Shown: piece after piece, positions 42,050-55,300 of the stretch
Position numbering within the stretch: position 1 is the first letter of the stretch
Layout: the number at the start of each line of letters is the position of its first letter
Source: Paragorgia papillata
Lineage: Eukaryota > Cnidaria > Anthozoa > Scleralcyonacea > Coralliidae
NCBI GenBank assembly: GCA_035771165.1
Contig: JAWNZC010000013.1
Location: forward strand, 3,296,501-3,360,500
Length of the DNA: 64,000 bases
Reading direction: 5' to 3'
Notes under the pieces: model-generated
The model's input: only the letters and a program-made list of their open reading frames with translations
Told to the model about the DNA's origin: nothing
Databases searched by the model: none
Program-made: the position numbers and the translations under genes

Positions 42050-42560
42050 GCAACCAAAGTTGAATTTACAATATTATTTATTTTATATATACAGTATAAT
42101 ATACTGTACTGTATATATATATATATATAGTTCAATCTACAGACACGTGTTTCGCTGTACTACAGCTCGTCAGTGTAGCTTGGAAAGTTCAATTTAGATG
42201 TGAGAACATCACTTATATATACCCAAGCAATTGCTGGTGACAACTGCTTGTGGGATAGCATAAGTATGTTAATTTTTCGATAATTATTGTATCAAACTTA
42301 GTGTGAAAACCTTAGAAATTCACGCGAGCAAAATCAACATCTGGGACAGCGGTCCAGATACGGAAAAAGACGGACCGTGGTCCGGATACGCATTTTTACG
42401 GACCGTGCGTTGACCAATCAGAACTCAGGATATTACAAAGCCATATAATAAATATATATATATATTATATATTGTATAGTGGGGTGACTATGCTTGTATA
42501 TAGTTTAAATATATATATAGTCTTAAAAGCAAAAATAATAGTGAATATATATTCTTGGCT
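42050..42560. repeat. TA-rich tracts flanking hammerhead motif 1
   Basis: Poly-TA at about 42085-42128, 42452-42470 and 42508-42520. Between them lies non-coding sequence including ACGGACCGTGGTCCG, a short palindrome. No gene seen up to 43329 apart from chance frames. Confidence 0.5.
42130..42183 (-). ncRNA. Hammerhead ribozyme motif 1 (best candidate)
   Basis: On the minus strand, CTACA at about 42174-42178 pairs with TGTAG just after the cleavage site, forming stem I. The core CTGACGA follows. Stem II is a perfect hairpin GCTGT-AGT-ACAGC, then GAAA. Stem III is the self-complementary ACACGTGT, and the cleavage triplet is GTC. All invariant core bases (CUGANGA, GAAA, UH) are present. A palindromic stem III usually needs a dimer or tandem copies, as in retrozymes and Penelope-like elements (family knowledge). 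It borders a TATATA tract. No second copy was found close by. Confidence 0.72.
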
Positions 42561-43329
42561 TATTAGCTAGTATATAAATAAGTAAGAAAATATCTACAGA
42601 GAATACAACTATGAATTGGTTAAAACTAAAAGCTCGTCATCATCACTACTTAATCATAGGAAATAGACAGACAGTTAGACAATAGATCGATAGTGCAATA
42701 AATAAGATGGTCCCAAATAGGAACCGGAAAAGACACGGTTGATTTTCAGCATTTGTTCGCTATACCCCCAAAAAAATGAGCGTCAAATCAAGCGTAAACA
42801 CTAGTAATATCAACAATGCCTTTTTACACAGGAAAATAAACGCCAAAGCGGCTTTAAAACGTCTGTAACATGAACAAACACTGTAAGCTAGGACAAAATA
42901 CTCGGTGATTATAAGTCCACTACAAAGTCTACAAGCGATTTCACAAAAAGGATACGAATAAGCTCCTTGTAATAGCATAGTACGTCGTTATCTGGAAAAA
43001 ACCATCTCTTGTTCATGTTTTCCTAGTCCAAAATCCTCCTCCGATGTTCCAGCCATAGGCGATGTGAAGGTAACCAAACTTATGTTTTCCTCTCTTGACA
43101 ACAAAAGCGGCCATATTAATTATGCGAAATTATGTGAATTTCAAGCAGTTTCGCGTCCAGTCCTACTCGCGCGCTCGTGATTACGGTCGGGCAATGATCG
43201 GAAAACAATCGGTAACTCAGGGAAAAGTGCCTGTAGGTCCGATTAATGACGTCACAGATGGTTTGTTGTGGTGGAGTAAACAGTGGAAAATAAGGAAAAA
43301 AGGTGTAAACATTTTAAAACAGGATTAAG

Positions 43330-46300
43330 ATGTCTTCGCCAACCAAGCAAGTCAGTGGGAGAAGACTGCCTCCATTACCGAATCAAGTTATTGGTGGTAG
43401 AATAAATATTACTCCGGTTAGGTCTCCGAAATTAACTGACGTTGAAGAACGAGAGGCCTTACTTTCTAATGTTAGCTGCTCGAATACAAACAGCACTGGA
43501 ACTTCGCTGCATATTCAAGAAAATAGACGTAGGTTGTCGGAGTTTTTGTCCGGAAAACGCACAGTATACACTACGTGTGTTTATACAGTATTACTTGTGT
43601 GTTTTTACACAATTTTCGGGTTTTTTACACAATTGTAGTTGTTTTTGTCGTTTTGAGGGGATCCGCATAGTGTTAAATTTTTTCATATTTTTCTCGTGTG
43701 GTTTTTTTTTTCTTCCTTTTTTTTTTGTTTTCCCCTTTTTTCTTTTCTTCCTTTTCTTTCTTTTTCTTTTCTCTTTCTTTCGTTTTTTATCATTTCTTTT
43801 TGTTTTCTTTTCCTTTTTTGTATTTCTTTTTTTTCTCGCTTTCTTGTGTTTTTTCTCTCTCTCTTCATTTTCCCGTTTTTTGTTTTTCTCAGCCATCACA
43901 ATTATCGAAGTTGTTGAGTTCCTGAACAAAAATCCAAAAGCTTTGGAGAACTACGTAATGGAGTCTGTGAACAGAGACCAGCTTGAACGTTGGCTGATCC
44001 GAAAAATACACTCACAGAAATCCGACACCAAGGAGACTAGCGAACGTAAGTTGACCACAAAACTCTTGTAAATTATTTATTTGCTAACCGGACGCTGGAG
44101 CCGTCCGAGTTTAACTATATACATACGACAGTTTGTACAGCAAAAACAATATCGGTTAGTTTCAGAAATTGTAGCTTGATGTTAGTAATAATTGTCAGTT
44201 GTTTGCTGTACAAGCTGTGTTAGTTGGTAATACTCAGAAAAGCTCTGAGCTCTAAGCGGGACTCGAACCCACAACCTTCTGAATGCTACTATTGGGCCAC
44301 TAGAACTCAGATAGCAGTGCAAGGTTATTTAAGGTATTTATGCCTTAGACTGTGCCCAGTCCTTCGGGAACGAGTCTTAACCGCTCGGTTACAAGTACTT
44401 GTTGGTCCACAAGTCGCGTTGTAACAGTAAGTTTCCAGTTAAACATTGTTAGTTAGTTTCAGAAATTGCAGCTTGATGTTAGTAATAACTGGCTAGCATT
44501 CAGAAGGTTGCGGGTTCGAGTCCCGCTTAGAGCTCAGAGTTTTTCTGAGTATTACTAACTAACACAGCTTGTACAGCAAACAACTGATAATTATTAAAAA
44601 CAATATCTTTAACTATTTAATTTATAGATTCACTAAGTTCCTTGTCAAGATGGAAGGTAAGTAGTAACTGGTGAAAAGTGGTTTATGGAATAATAAATCT
44701 GACGTTTTTGATCAAACAAACTTTAATTTTTTCAAATTTTCTCAAAAAATCCTAAACTAAGACTTAGCCTGTATTCTAAAAGCTCATTCCCTCACACTCA
44801 CACTCACACTCACACTCACACTCAATGAATGGCCCCTCACATTCAATAAGTGCAAGTCAACACTCAGCTGTGAGTCTCCACCCACCCTCACTGAGTATGA
44901 GACTACACCCACTCTCTAAACACTATTCAATTGAATGGTTAGAGAGTGAGTGTAGTCTCACGTGAGGGTGAGTGGAGACTCATTAAGTGGCGGATCCAGG
45001 GGGTTATGGGAGTTGCAACCCCCCTGGCCTATTATATATGGTATATTATATTATATATTATATATAAATTGTGTTTAGTGTATAATATAGCGTATAAAAA
45101 TCACTATTTCTGATCCAAATATTGTCCCCAAAATGCAGGAAATAGCATTTCAGGGTATCAGAAATCAAAAAATTTTCAGGGGGAGCATACCCCCGGACCC
45201 CCCTAGAGGTGTCAACCCCCTCTTTAAAAAAATCCGGGATCCGCCCCTGTCATTGAGTGTTAACTTGCACTTATTGAGTGTGTGTGAGTGTGAGTGAGCT
45301 TTAGAATACAGGCGCGTAAATATACGATTTTCTACACCTAGTTTTGTGTTCATACGGATAAACAAAAAACGCTCCGACACTTAACTCACGAAATCCATCG
45401 TCAACCTCAGAAGGCCAGAGTGATGTTTGAACTTGTGAAATCTATTTCTGTAGGTAAGTGAGCCCATAGATTGCAAAAAAGATTGGATACGAAACTATTG
45501 GTCACGTGCTTTAGCTTTATTGATTGGCTAAACCGCATTTTACTCAGGCCTTATCCACACGTATCCGGAAAACGCAACTTTTTTTATCCGTTTTCAAAAA
45601 AATCCGCGTCCACACGAGGAGAACAGGAAAACGGACGGTTTTCAAAGTTCCACTTTGGAGACCGTCTTCGAAAAGCTACGTTTTTGATAACCGCTTTATC
45701 GTTTACGTGTGGATGGAAGGCCAATCCGTAACAAAAAAGTTGCGTTTTCAAAAAAATCCGGATACGCGCAGACGTTGCCTCACTTTGCATTTTTTTTTTT
45801 ATAGCAACTCACGCCGACAGATTTTCGCTTTACCTTATCAGTAAAAACGAAAAGGTTGGTGTTTATTTTATGTAGTTTTGCCATTGTGAAAAATAAAAAT
45901 TGTCAAACAAAATCACTAAGATAAATTACAGTGTTCGTAAAACAACGGCAGGGTGATCACTGCAGCATGCATGAGCCAAAAGAAACGTTTTGGCGATTTA
46001 TTAAGAAAACAAATGAAAACCGAGGGCGTATAGACCCGAGGTTTTCATTGTTTTCGAGTGTTTGGAGTCCCCTGATGAAACACGATAAACGAGTGTTTGA
46101 TCTTGCTTCTCAAACGAGTATTCGCATCGCGATTTGCGGTGTTTTCTTCATTGATTTCAATATGCAGATTAAGAAATGTGATCCAGTTCACTAGGAAGTT
46201 TCCTACAGGTTTTCATTGGGTATCAAAATTCATGCATGTGATTGTGGTATACGTTCATTGATTGGCTACGGTAATCATGAATTATTAATACGTTTGAGAA

Positions 46301-49300
46301 GCGAACGCACGAGATCGAGTTATTTCGGGAGGGGGGGGGGGGGGGGGGGGGGGGGAGGGTAACTAGGGGCATTACGTTTAATTTCTTATTTTCTCGTTGA
46401 AGTCGATACGTTGAATTTTGTTAATCACTTCAATTACTTTTTATTATCAGGATATTTATCTTTATACGGAGGACAATCAACAAAGGTATAATCAGTTAAT
46501 ATTGTAGGATTTTCTTTTGAAAGAAACTGACCAATCTTTAGAACTATCTAGTCTCCTGCGCAGGCAATTCTTATAAAGGCCTGGCCAAACGCTTTCAACA
46601 TCGCATTCAACATCTTTCAACATTGTTGAACGATGTTGAATAATGTTGAAAGCACCAGTGGCCAAATGAATTCAACATCGTTCAACATTCATGAATGACA
46701 ATTAATTGAACGCGGGCTAGCACAAAAGCTGGAATCGACAATAACCCGCATGGCGCATGTCTCTGTTCAACAAAGTTGAATGAAATGTGGCCAAATGCGT
46801 TCAACACCTTTCAACATTTTGAGAACAATATATAGAAATGTTGAACGCGTGTTGAACGAAAATTTGAAAACATGTTCACTGATTTCGTTCAACATCATTC
46901 AACACCATTCAACAACGTTCAACATCATTCAACAGGGGTGGCCAAACGCTTTCAACATGTTGAATTAAACAATGTTGAACGATGTTGAATGAAATGTTGA
47001 AAGCGTTTGGCCAGGCCTTTAGAACTACAGTCTCCTGCGCAGGCAATTCTTAGTTGTGGGTGGCAATCATTTTATCCGAGTTGCACTAGAGAGCTTCCAG
47101 GGCTACGTCGGTGGATTTTCCCTGTGGTGTGCAAAATCGTCTGGCGGTAATAGCCAAGTATACATAAGACCTTATAGAGTCGGAAACCGCCCAGGAAGAG
47201 TTAAACGTGGAAAACATGAAGTTTATCGGTGCATCTGAATTTTTTTCAGAACGACTCAAGTAAATCAACAGAAGATTGTCGAAGGGACAACGGTGTCTGC
47301 TTACGTTGCTGCGACCAATTCAGGAGTGCATGTACACGATATTTTGGGGGTATGTGTGAGTTCTGTGAATGCTTACCCAATAGAGATATGGTCTGGAAAC
47401 TCGGCAAACTTCATAGCGCCTATAGCGAGCTGTGATTTTATGTTGAACCATACCTTACACCATGTACATCCTTTGTTTGAGGTTTATTCAGTGTTTTGTC
47501 TCTAGACCTGACCGTTTGGACGAAATTCTGCATGATCATAATATTCAAAGGGCGCTTTCCAATTGACAAGGTTAGACCGATCAGTCCGGCCAGAATGGAC
47601 TTGCTTTTGATTAGGACCAAATTTTCCAGTCAGACCATCTCAGGTCTCAAACGAATCGTGTTCCATTTAACCGGACTGACCGGTCTAACCGTGTAAATGG
47701 AAAGCCCCCAAAGTTGCAAACATTGCAGTTCAGTAAACTTCATCCCGGTCTACCGGGATATTGCGTTTATATGGACAAACATTTGTCCCGCCTGTCCGGG
47801 ATCCCGAGATCCCAGTACAGGACATCCCGGTATACCGGGATCATATCAACTTTTGGTGAGAGGCAGCGCGCTAACAGCACTCGCCACCCTAGCTAGCCTG
47901 GTATCCTGGCCCAATCAAAGAATATGGGCCAGGTGACCACTAAAGACTTCTGCTTTCCTATTGGTTGAAATTTCGCGCGTTTTTAGTGGCTATGAGTAAA
48001 CATGCAATCGTCATAAGTGGATTTAGCCCTGATGACGCGAGAATGAGATTAGTGGTTACCTGGCCCATATTTCTTTTGAAATTGGGCCAGGGTACCAGGC
48101 TATCGCCACCCGTGCTCCCCTATAATGTAATAATATTTCCTATATGTAATAATATTTATATTTTCTAATGATATGGTTTTGTGTGTTGTTTCTAGGATGA
48201 AAGGTTTCCAGACGGCATTGGGATTGAAGGTATAGTTTTAGATAGCAACCGTTATAGTTTAACTGCATGAATTTTGGTATTATTTCTTATGTCATTTGCG
48301 AGGCTTAAGAAGACTTCACGATGCAGAATGCAGATCTTAGTGTTTTGTGTATCAATTGATCGTACCGAAAAAGATGGCGACTTGTACATTTAACCACAAT
48401 CCTCTGCTTGCAGTAAATATTATTTCTTGCAGAATTATTGGAAGATATTGTTTTAAAACGATCAACTTTGGTAGGAATGAAGTTCTTGCTTGCTTAATCC
48501 ATCTTAGCATAGATAAACAATGTTTAGTTGTTATTTGAGCTGATTTGAGGTCGCAAAGCATTGTGGTTAAATGTACCGCCGCCATCTTTTTCGGTATCGT
48601 CACTTTCCGAGAATTCAAGATTCCAAGAATAGAAGGAAGAAGGGACGGGATTGATCGAAACAATTCAACGTTTTCTCACGCTTTGTCTTATTTGTGAATT
48701 TCAGATAGCATGGCTCAGTCCGTTATTTGTCAACCAATAATTCAATCTGACGGAAAGTTAGCAGGTGGGTAGCTTGATTGGAAAAGAAGCTTTATTAGAC
48801 GAGTTTTGAGCTAGAAAAATATCTGTTTCTTTGTTTTCTTAGGAATTGCAGAATTGGTGAGGGTCTTGGGTAATCCGCCGTTCGAATCTGAAGATGACGA
48901 GGTAAGGAGTAAAGCAACCTGCATGCATTTCCATCAAAATCCTAAAATCTCTAATACGAACCTATAATTATAGCTGATCGTTTTACATGGTTTTCAGGCC
49001 TTTGTTCTTAGTTTTTGACGAAACGTTTTGCTTGATATAACTATGGCCAATTCCAACGTCGTTCCCAGGGCCTTTTTGAAATTGAGAGGGCGGTCTGCGT
49101 TTTTCGCATTGGTTGATTGCTTCTCTTAAACGTTCCTTGAGAAACATAATTATGTATAGTTTTGTGCCAGCTAATGATCAAATACTAGGGAGCTTAAGCA
49201 AACCCTGAGCAAACTAGGACGACGACTTTACATATTTATACTAATTGGAACATTCTGAGAAGATTTGTAATATATCTTCTCAGGCGAAAATGTCATCTTC

Positions 49301-52300
49301 ATGGATTTTTTTGCCGTTAAAATTGACGGAAGTGACGTCGAAAGAGGAATTTGTCTATATGAAAACTTTAACGGCAAAAAATCCATGAAGATGAAATTTT
49401 CGCCTGAGAAGATATATTACAAATCTTCTCAGAATGTTCCAATTAGTATAAATATGTAAAGTCCCTGAGGATGACATAGGCACTTTAAGTTACGAATCAT
49501 TTACCAGTATATACGTAGTATTGAATACTTAAAGTATGTTTTTCGACATCCAAAACCGTATAGAGCTAGTTCTAAAAGGATTACGTTGCATAGTTTGAAG
49601 TCAAACTCGACTGACTATGGGGCTTTCGCCGTTCCATGAGTTAATGTCGTCCTGAAGACGTGAAGATGATCTGAATAACTTTGTATGTAGAACGGGAACG
49701 GCGTTAGGATTACTCTTGGGACTAAAAATTATTCATCTTCTTTGTTGTGTGAAGAAAATTCTATTGTATTAGGGACGGCGTCGTTGACGTTCACGTTGTA
49801 TTTGCTTAAGCTCTCTTGTGACTTCAACGGGACGGCCAACGGGACAGCCATTACAATGAACTCCCCCCCCCGCCACGGGACTGCCCCCCCCCCTCCCACG
49901 GGACTCTCCCCCCCCCCCCCCCCCCCCCCCCATGGGACTGCCCATTACTCAGAATGATTTTGCATACTAAACTAAATTGCTAATTTATTAGTATTTCTGG
50001 GTGCATGTGATCAGCCGATGCCAGGGCCTTTTCCCTCCCTCCCAATTTCAAAAAGGTCCTGGGAACGAGGATGTGGACAATTCCTTAGAGAAAAATTCTT
50101 TATACAAAATAGGTCGGGTGCTTTTCGATGGTCGTGTGGGAACGTTAATCATTTTTTTTTACTTTGCCTCAGATTTCTTTCATGTTGTTGTGTTTTAGAT
50201 CACGACAAGTTATTTAACTTGGGGCGGAATAACCATCCATTACGCTCAGGTAAAAAAATATAGCAAACTAAAACCAAACAAGCAGACAAATCAAAGCAAA
50301 TCAAATCAAATCAAATTTATTTGCACAAAGTATACAGATTATAATCATAAAAAGGAAAAAGATACAAGCATAATTGCGGTGAAATTAAAATAAAGAGAAA
50401 AATAAACTGAGACTTCTCTTTCTTTTTAGATCTATAAAGAAATGCAAAGACAGAAAAATCTACACAATTTCTTACTGGATGTTATCAAGTACAACCTTTA
50501 GACTTTAACTGATTAGTATTTGTGCCTCTCTCTCTTACCCACTCACTCACCCACCCACCCACTCACTCACCCACCCACTCACTCACTCACTCACCCACCC
50601 CAAATACTTTCCCGTACAGACCTCACAGTCGGTTAATAAGTTTCTAACATTTATTGTTTATCGTTAAGGTCACTGTTTGATGAAATGGATACAGTGGACG
50701 GTGTTATTACCAACGTAATGGTATGTTCCCGACCGCGCGTATTGGCAAGTCTCATAGGGAAGTCTTCAAAGGGCCTGGATACTAGCTTTTTCCCTCTAAT
50801 GGCGGCGCCCTATTTTCCACGCTCATTTGACTGGACTCAGCATAGGAATGCCCCCAACCTCGTACCCAGGGCCATTTGTTCCCGCCATCTTGGCCCAGTT
50901 CCCTACAAATGGCCCTGGGTACGAGGTTAGGAATGCCCCCTCTAGTATTATATTATGATCTCTATGGTTGGTCAAATGTTTTTCCAAAAATTTCTTTAGA
51001 CTTACGCCAAGAAGCTGGTGGAGGCGGACAGATGTGCTATGTTTCTTTGTGACGAAAAGAATAATGAACTTCATGCTGATCTCTTTGATGAAGGAAAACT
51101 TGATGAGAATGGCATTAGCGTGTTTTCTAAAGGAAAAGAGATACGGTAGGGTACTGTGCATGGGCAAGTAGACAGCGTGTATGAAGTTACGAACTGTCCG
51201 GCGCGTATACAAACCAATGATCCCATATATAACTGGACTGCGGGTCCCGCCCAAAAAAGTGACCAAATAAAAATGGAAAGACGTGTCCTTTTTTATCATG
51301 GTGGAGACCGCTGACCTGATGACATAATACTTTTATTTGACTGGGCTCATCTGCGCCCCCGGTCGGATCAATTTAGTTATGAACATCTATAGAAAAATGT
51401 CAGCGGTTGCTACTATGAGAAAAATGACTCGTAAACTGCACTGATTTCTAACTAGGTCATCTTGAACAGACCACTCTCTGTCTGTCAATGATATAGGGGG
51501 ACCTGCAGTTTACTTGTATTTAGTCCACACCATCAACAGCTTTATGTTATGTTGTATAGGTTCAGTAGCGAGAGAGGTATAGCTGGATACGTCGCTTCTT
51601 CTGGGAAATTACTGAACATCAAAGACGCTTACTCTGATCCTCGTTTCAATCGCGAAGTTGACGTAAAGACAGGTTACACGACGCACACCATTCTCTGCGT
51701 ACCAATGAAATGCAAAGACAGGTAAAGTTTAGACAAACAAGCTCGATATGATCTTGGTAGCTGGGCACAAAATAAGGTCTTAAACCCTGTAAGCAATATT
51801 GGCCGGCAGCACTAGCAACTTACCAGTCAAATGGATTTTTCTGGACTGTTAAAGTGTTTAATTCCATGCGAGGTAGCTTTGCGCTACATTGCGAGGCCTT
51901 ACGTTACGTTGTTGTGAGACCGTACGTTACGTTTCGAGGCATTATGGTACGCTGTGAGACTTTACCCGGTTACATTGTGAGACCTTCACCTTACGTTACG
52001 TTGTGAGACGTTACGTTACGTTGTGAGGCCTTACGTTACGTTGTGAGACCTTACGTTACGTTGTGAGACATTACGTTACGTTGTGAGGCGTTACGTTACG
52101 TTGTGAGACCTTACGTTAAGTTGCGAGGCCTTACGTTACGCGTTGTGAGACCTTACGTTACGTTGTGAGGCCTTACGTTGCGTTGCAAGGCCTTACAATA
52201 CGTTGTGAGACTTTATGTTTAATGTGCTCTGTGCGAATGTCACTCGTGTAAAGACAACCGACATAAATATACTTGAACTCGCTTTACTTTACAGAGTTGT

Positions 52301-55300
52301 TGGCGTCGTTCAGTTGATAAACAAACGGAAAGGAATTTTCACCTTGGCAGGTAAACTATGCTCAACTTTTTTAGCTCTAAGGTTGTGAATTTAAAATTCT
52401 GAAAGACATTTGGAGGCATTTTTTTGGGTACTGATCGATGTCATAAATTCGGATGTATGATATTTGATACTCTTATGAAAATATTGTTTGTAATGTTTCT
52501 GCATAATATTAAAGATATTATTGTAGTTGGTAATTGTGCGAAGTTTCATTTCGAAATTCTCAAAAACAAAGTTGTATTTTACGTGCGAAGTTTGTATTTT
52601 GGAGCGCCGCCATTAAATTAGCCATGTTTGAGAAGAATGAGTTGAGGAGAACTTATGACGTCATAGACTCAACAAAAACAAAAGATCATTGTTGTTGTCA
52701 ACAAAAGGGTCATTGTTGTTATTGAGTCTATGACGTCATAAGCTTCCTCGACTCATTCTTCTCAAGCTCGGCCACTTTAATGGCGGCGCTCTAAAATACA
52801 AACTTCACAGGTAAAATATCACCTTTTCTTCAACGAATTTTGAAATGAAAGTTTGCGCGATTACTAACTACCATAACATCTTTAGGATTATGCAAAAACA
52901 TTGCCAACAATATTTTCATCAGAGAACCACTTTAAGTTAAATCTAGTTTAACGTCATTTATCTTTCCAGATGAGCATGCTTTTATCCTATTTGCTGGATA
53001 CTGTGGTCTAGCTATTCGTTATTCACAGGTACGTTCCTAGCCTGTATGTACGGTGCTCCAGACTTCCTATTAGCGACCTTAAGATGCTACGACGATAACC
53101 TCAACGCAGGGCCGGATTAGGGCTGTGTGCCCCCCCCCGGCATATTTTCAGCATGGGGCCCCTTGAACCCCCCCTAAAGCTTGGGGCCCACGGCATATGC
53201 TGCTTTTGCCATATGGTTAATCTGGTACTTTACATAGGCATAGGCTATACGCTGAAGGCCAGACAGATATGCTGAGATACCTAGCTAATATCTAAGGTAT
53301 AAGAAATTTTGTTTTGCTCTAAAAAAATCTTTATGGACTAGTTTTTGGGGCCCCTTTATAGCCCAGTCACGCGATTATATTAGTGGGCCCCCACTTACTC
53401 AGGATTCAAATGCTCCGGGGTCGGGGTCAATACTCAGGCAGCCATCTCTATAGCCGAGGAACTTGTACTCAGATTTACAAACTCAAAACAGCATTTTTAT
53501 ACCAAAAATTATTTTAGTTTACCCGACATTATTTTAGACATCACCAAAAAGATTCGTCTGTTGCTATGGAAAACATTATACTTGTCTCAGGAATTTCCTA
53601 AAAATTTCCCTTTTACATCGCGAATTTCGGTTAAATCATGTTTCGGGATGAAAAACAAATGAATAATGGTTACATTTTCAATAGTTTTGAAAAAACCGAA
53701 AATTTCAAAATTTTGAGTGGAAGACCACCTTAAGGAAACTTACTTCAGATAAGCAGGGGCCCACACAAGGACAGGAGCAAGGGGCCCACCGGGAAATTTC
53801 GCTGTGTCCCGGTGGGCCAGTCCGCGCCTGACAACGCCACTCAGGACGACGTCAACTCAACAAAAGATGAGAACTGTCCCTTGATATTGAGCCCAATACA
53901 AACACTGCAATTATTTTAGCAATACTACGACGTTTTAAAAGTCATTAAACTAAGTTCAAATATCAAATATAATAGTCAGGTTACCGTGACTTTTTCCAGT
54001 TATAAGAATTTATATTGTTTTTAAGCGCCGTCGTCGTTGTAGCATCTTAAGGTCCCCAATGACAGACTACACCGGACAGATTCTGATTTTTGCTTCAACA
54101 GGTTGCGTTTACGCATCAACCGTCTGTAGCGCTATGTCAGCAGGTCCGATGTTTCTATTCGTCAAGCCACAGGGCGCCTAAGCGCGTGATATGACAAGCG
54201 ATCGACCAGTAAACTTGTTCTCAAGGCCTGTAGACGCATGTACGGTGTGCGCACCTATTTTTTAATTGTGTCGAACGCCTTCTACTCTGATAACTATTTT
54301 CTTCCTTTTCTGCCGCCTAGATATTTAATCATCTTTTTGAGACTAAGCAAAAACACTTGCTTGCTTTGGATGTGTTATCTTATCATTGCCATGCATGTGA
54401 TAAAGATGTTCAGAAGTTTCGTAACATGCCTCTGCAGCTGGATACCATTCCGGAAGAGTTCTGGACGTAAGTTTCAAACTTTAGTAAATGATGTCGTGTT
54501 GAAATTGAATCATGTTAAGTGGGGTCTATTTTCCAGGTGAGGTGAGGTGAAGTGAGGTGAGGCGAAGTGAAGTGAGGTGAAGAGTGAGGTGAAGTAAAGT
54601 GAGGCGAGGTGAGGTGAAGTGAAGTGAGGTGAGGCGAAGTGAAGTGAGGTGAAGAGTGAGGTGAAGTGAAGTGAGGTGAGGTGAGGTAAAGTGAAGTGAA
54701 GTAGTGCGACTAGGCGCTTTTGGGTGCGACTAGCTTCTTAATTCTGGGTGTGACTATATATGGGCTTTTAGGGACTTTTGTGTGCGACAAGTGGCTTTTG
54801 TGTGCGACAAGTGGCTTTTGTGTGCGACAAGTGGCTTTTGGGTGCGACTAGTGGCTTTAGGGTGCGACTAGTGGCTTTATGGTGCGACTAGTGGATTTTG
54901 GGTGCGACTAGTGGCTTTTGTGTGCGATTAGTGGCTTTTGTGTGCGACTAGTGGCTTTTGTGTGCGACTAGTGGCTTTTGGGTGCGACTAGTGGCTTTTG
55001 TGTGCGATTAGTGGCTTTTGGGTGCGACTAGTCGCTTTTGTGTGCAACTAGTGGCTTTTGTGTGCGACTAGTGGCTTTTCTGTGCGACTAGTGGCTTTTC
55101 GGTGCGACTAGTGGCTTTTGGGGGCGACTAGTGGCTTTTGGGTGTGACTATGGGCTTTTAGGGACTTTTGTGTGCGACAAGTGGCTTTGGGGTGCGACTA
55201 GTGGCTTTTGGGTGCGACTAGTGGCTTTTGGGTGCGACTAGTGGCTTTTGTGTGCGACTAGTGGCTTTTGTGTGCGACTAGTGGCTTTTGTGTGCGACTA

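Noticed and set aside
42760..42978. 72-codon hydrophobic minus-strand ORF between CEP126 and PDE10A
   Set aside because: No family match, no flanking splice pattern and no neighbour sharing; a hydrophobic chance frame is as likely.
46060..46090. CTGATGAAACA as another hammerhead core
   Set aside because: No stem II or GAAA partner in the right place.
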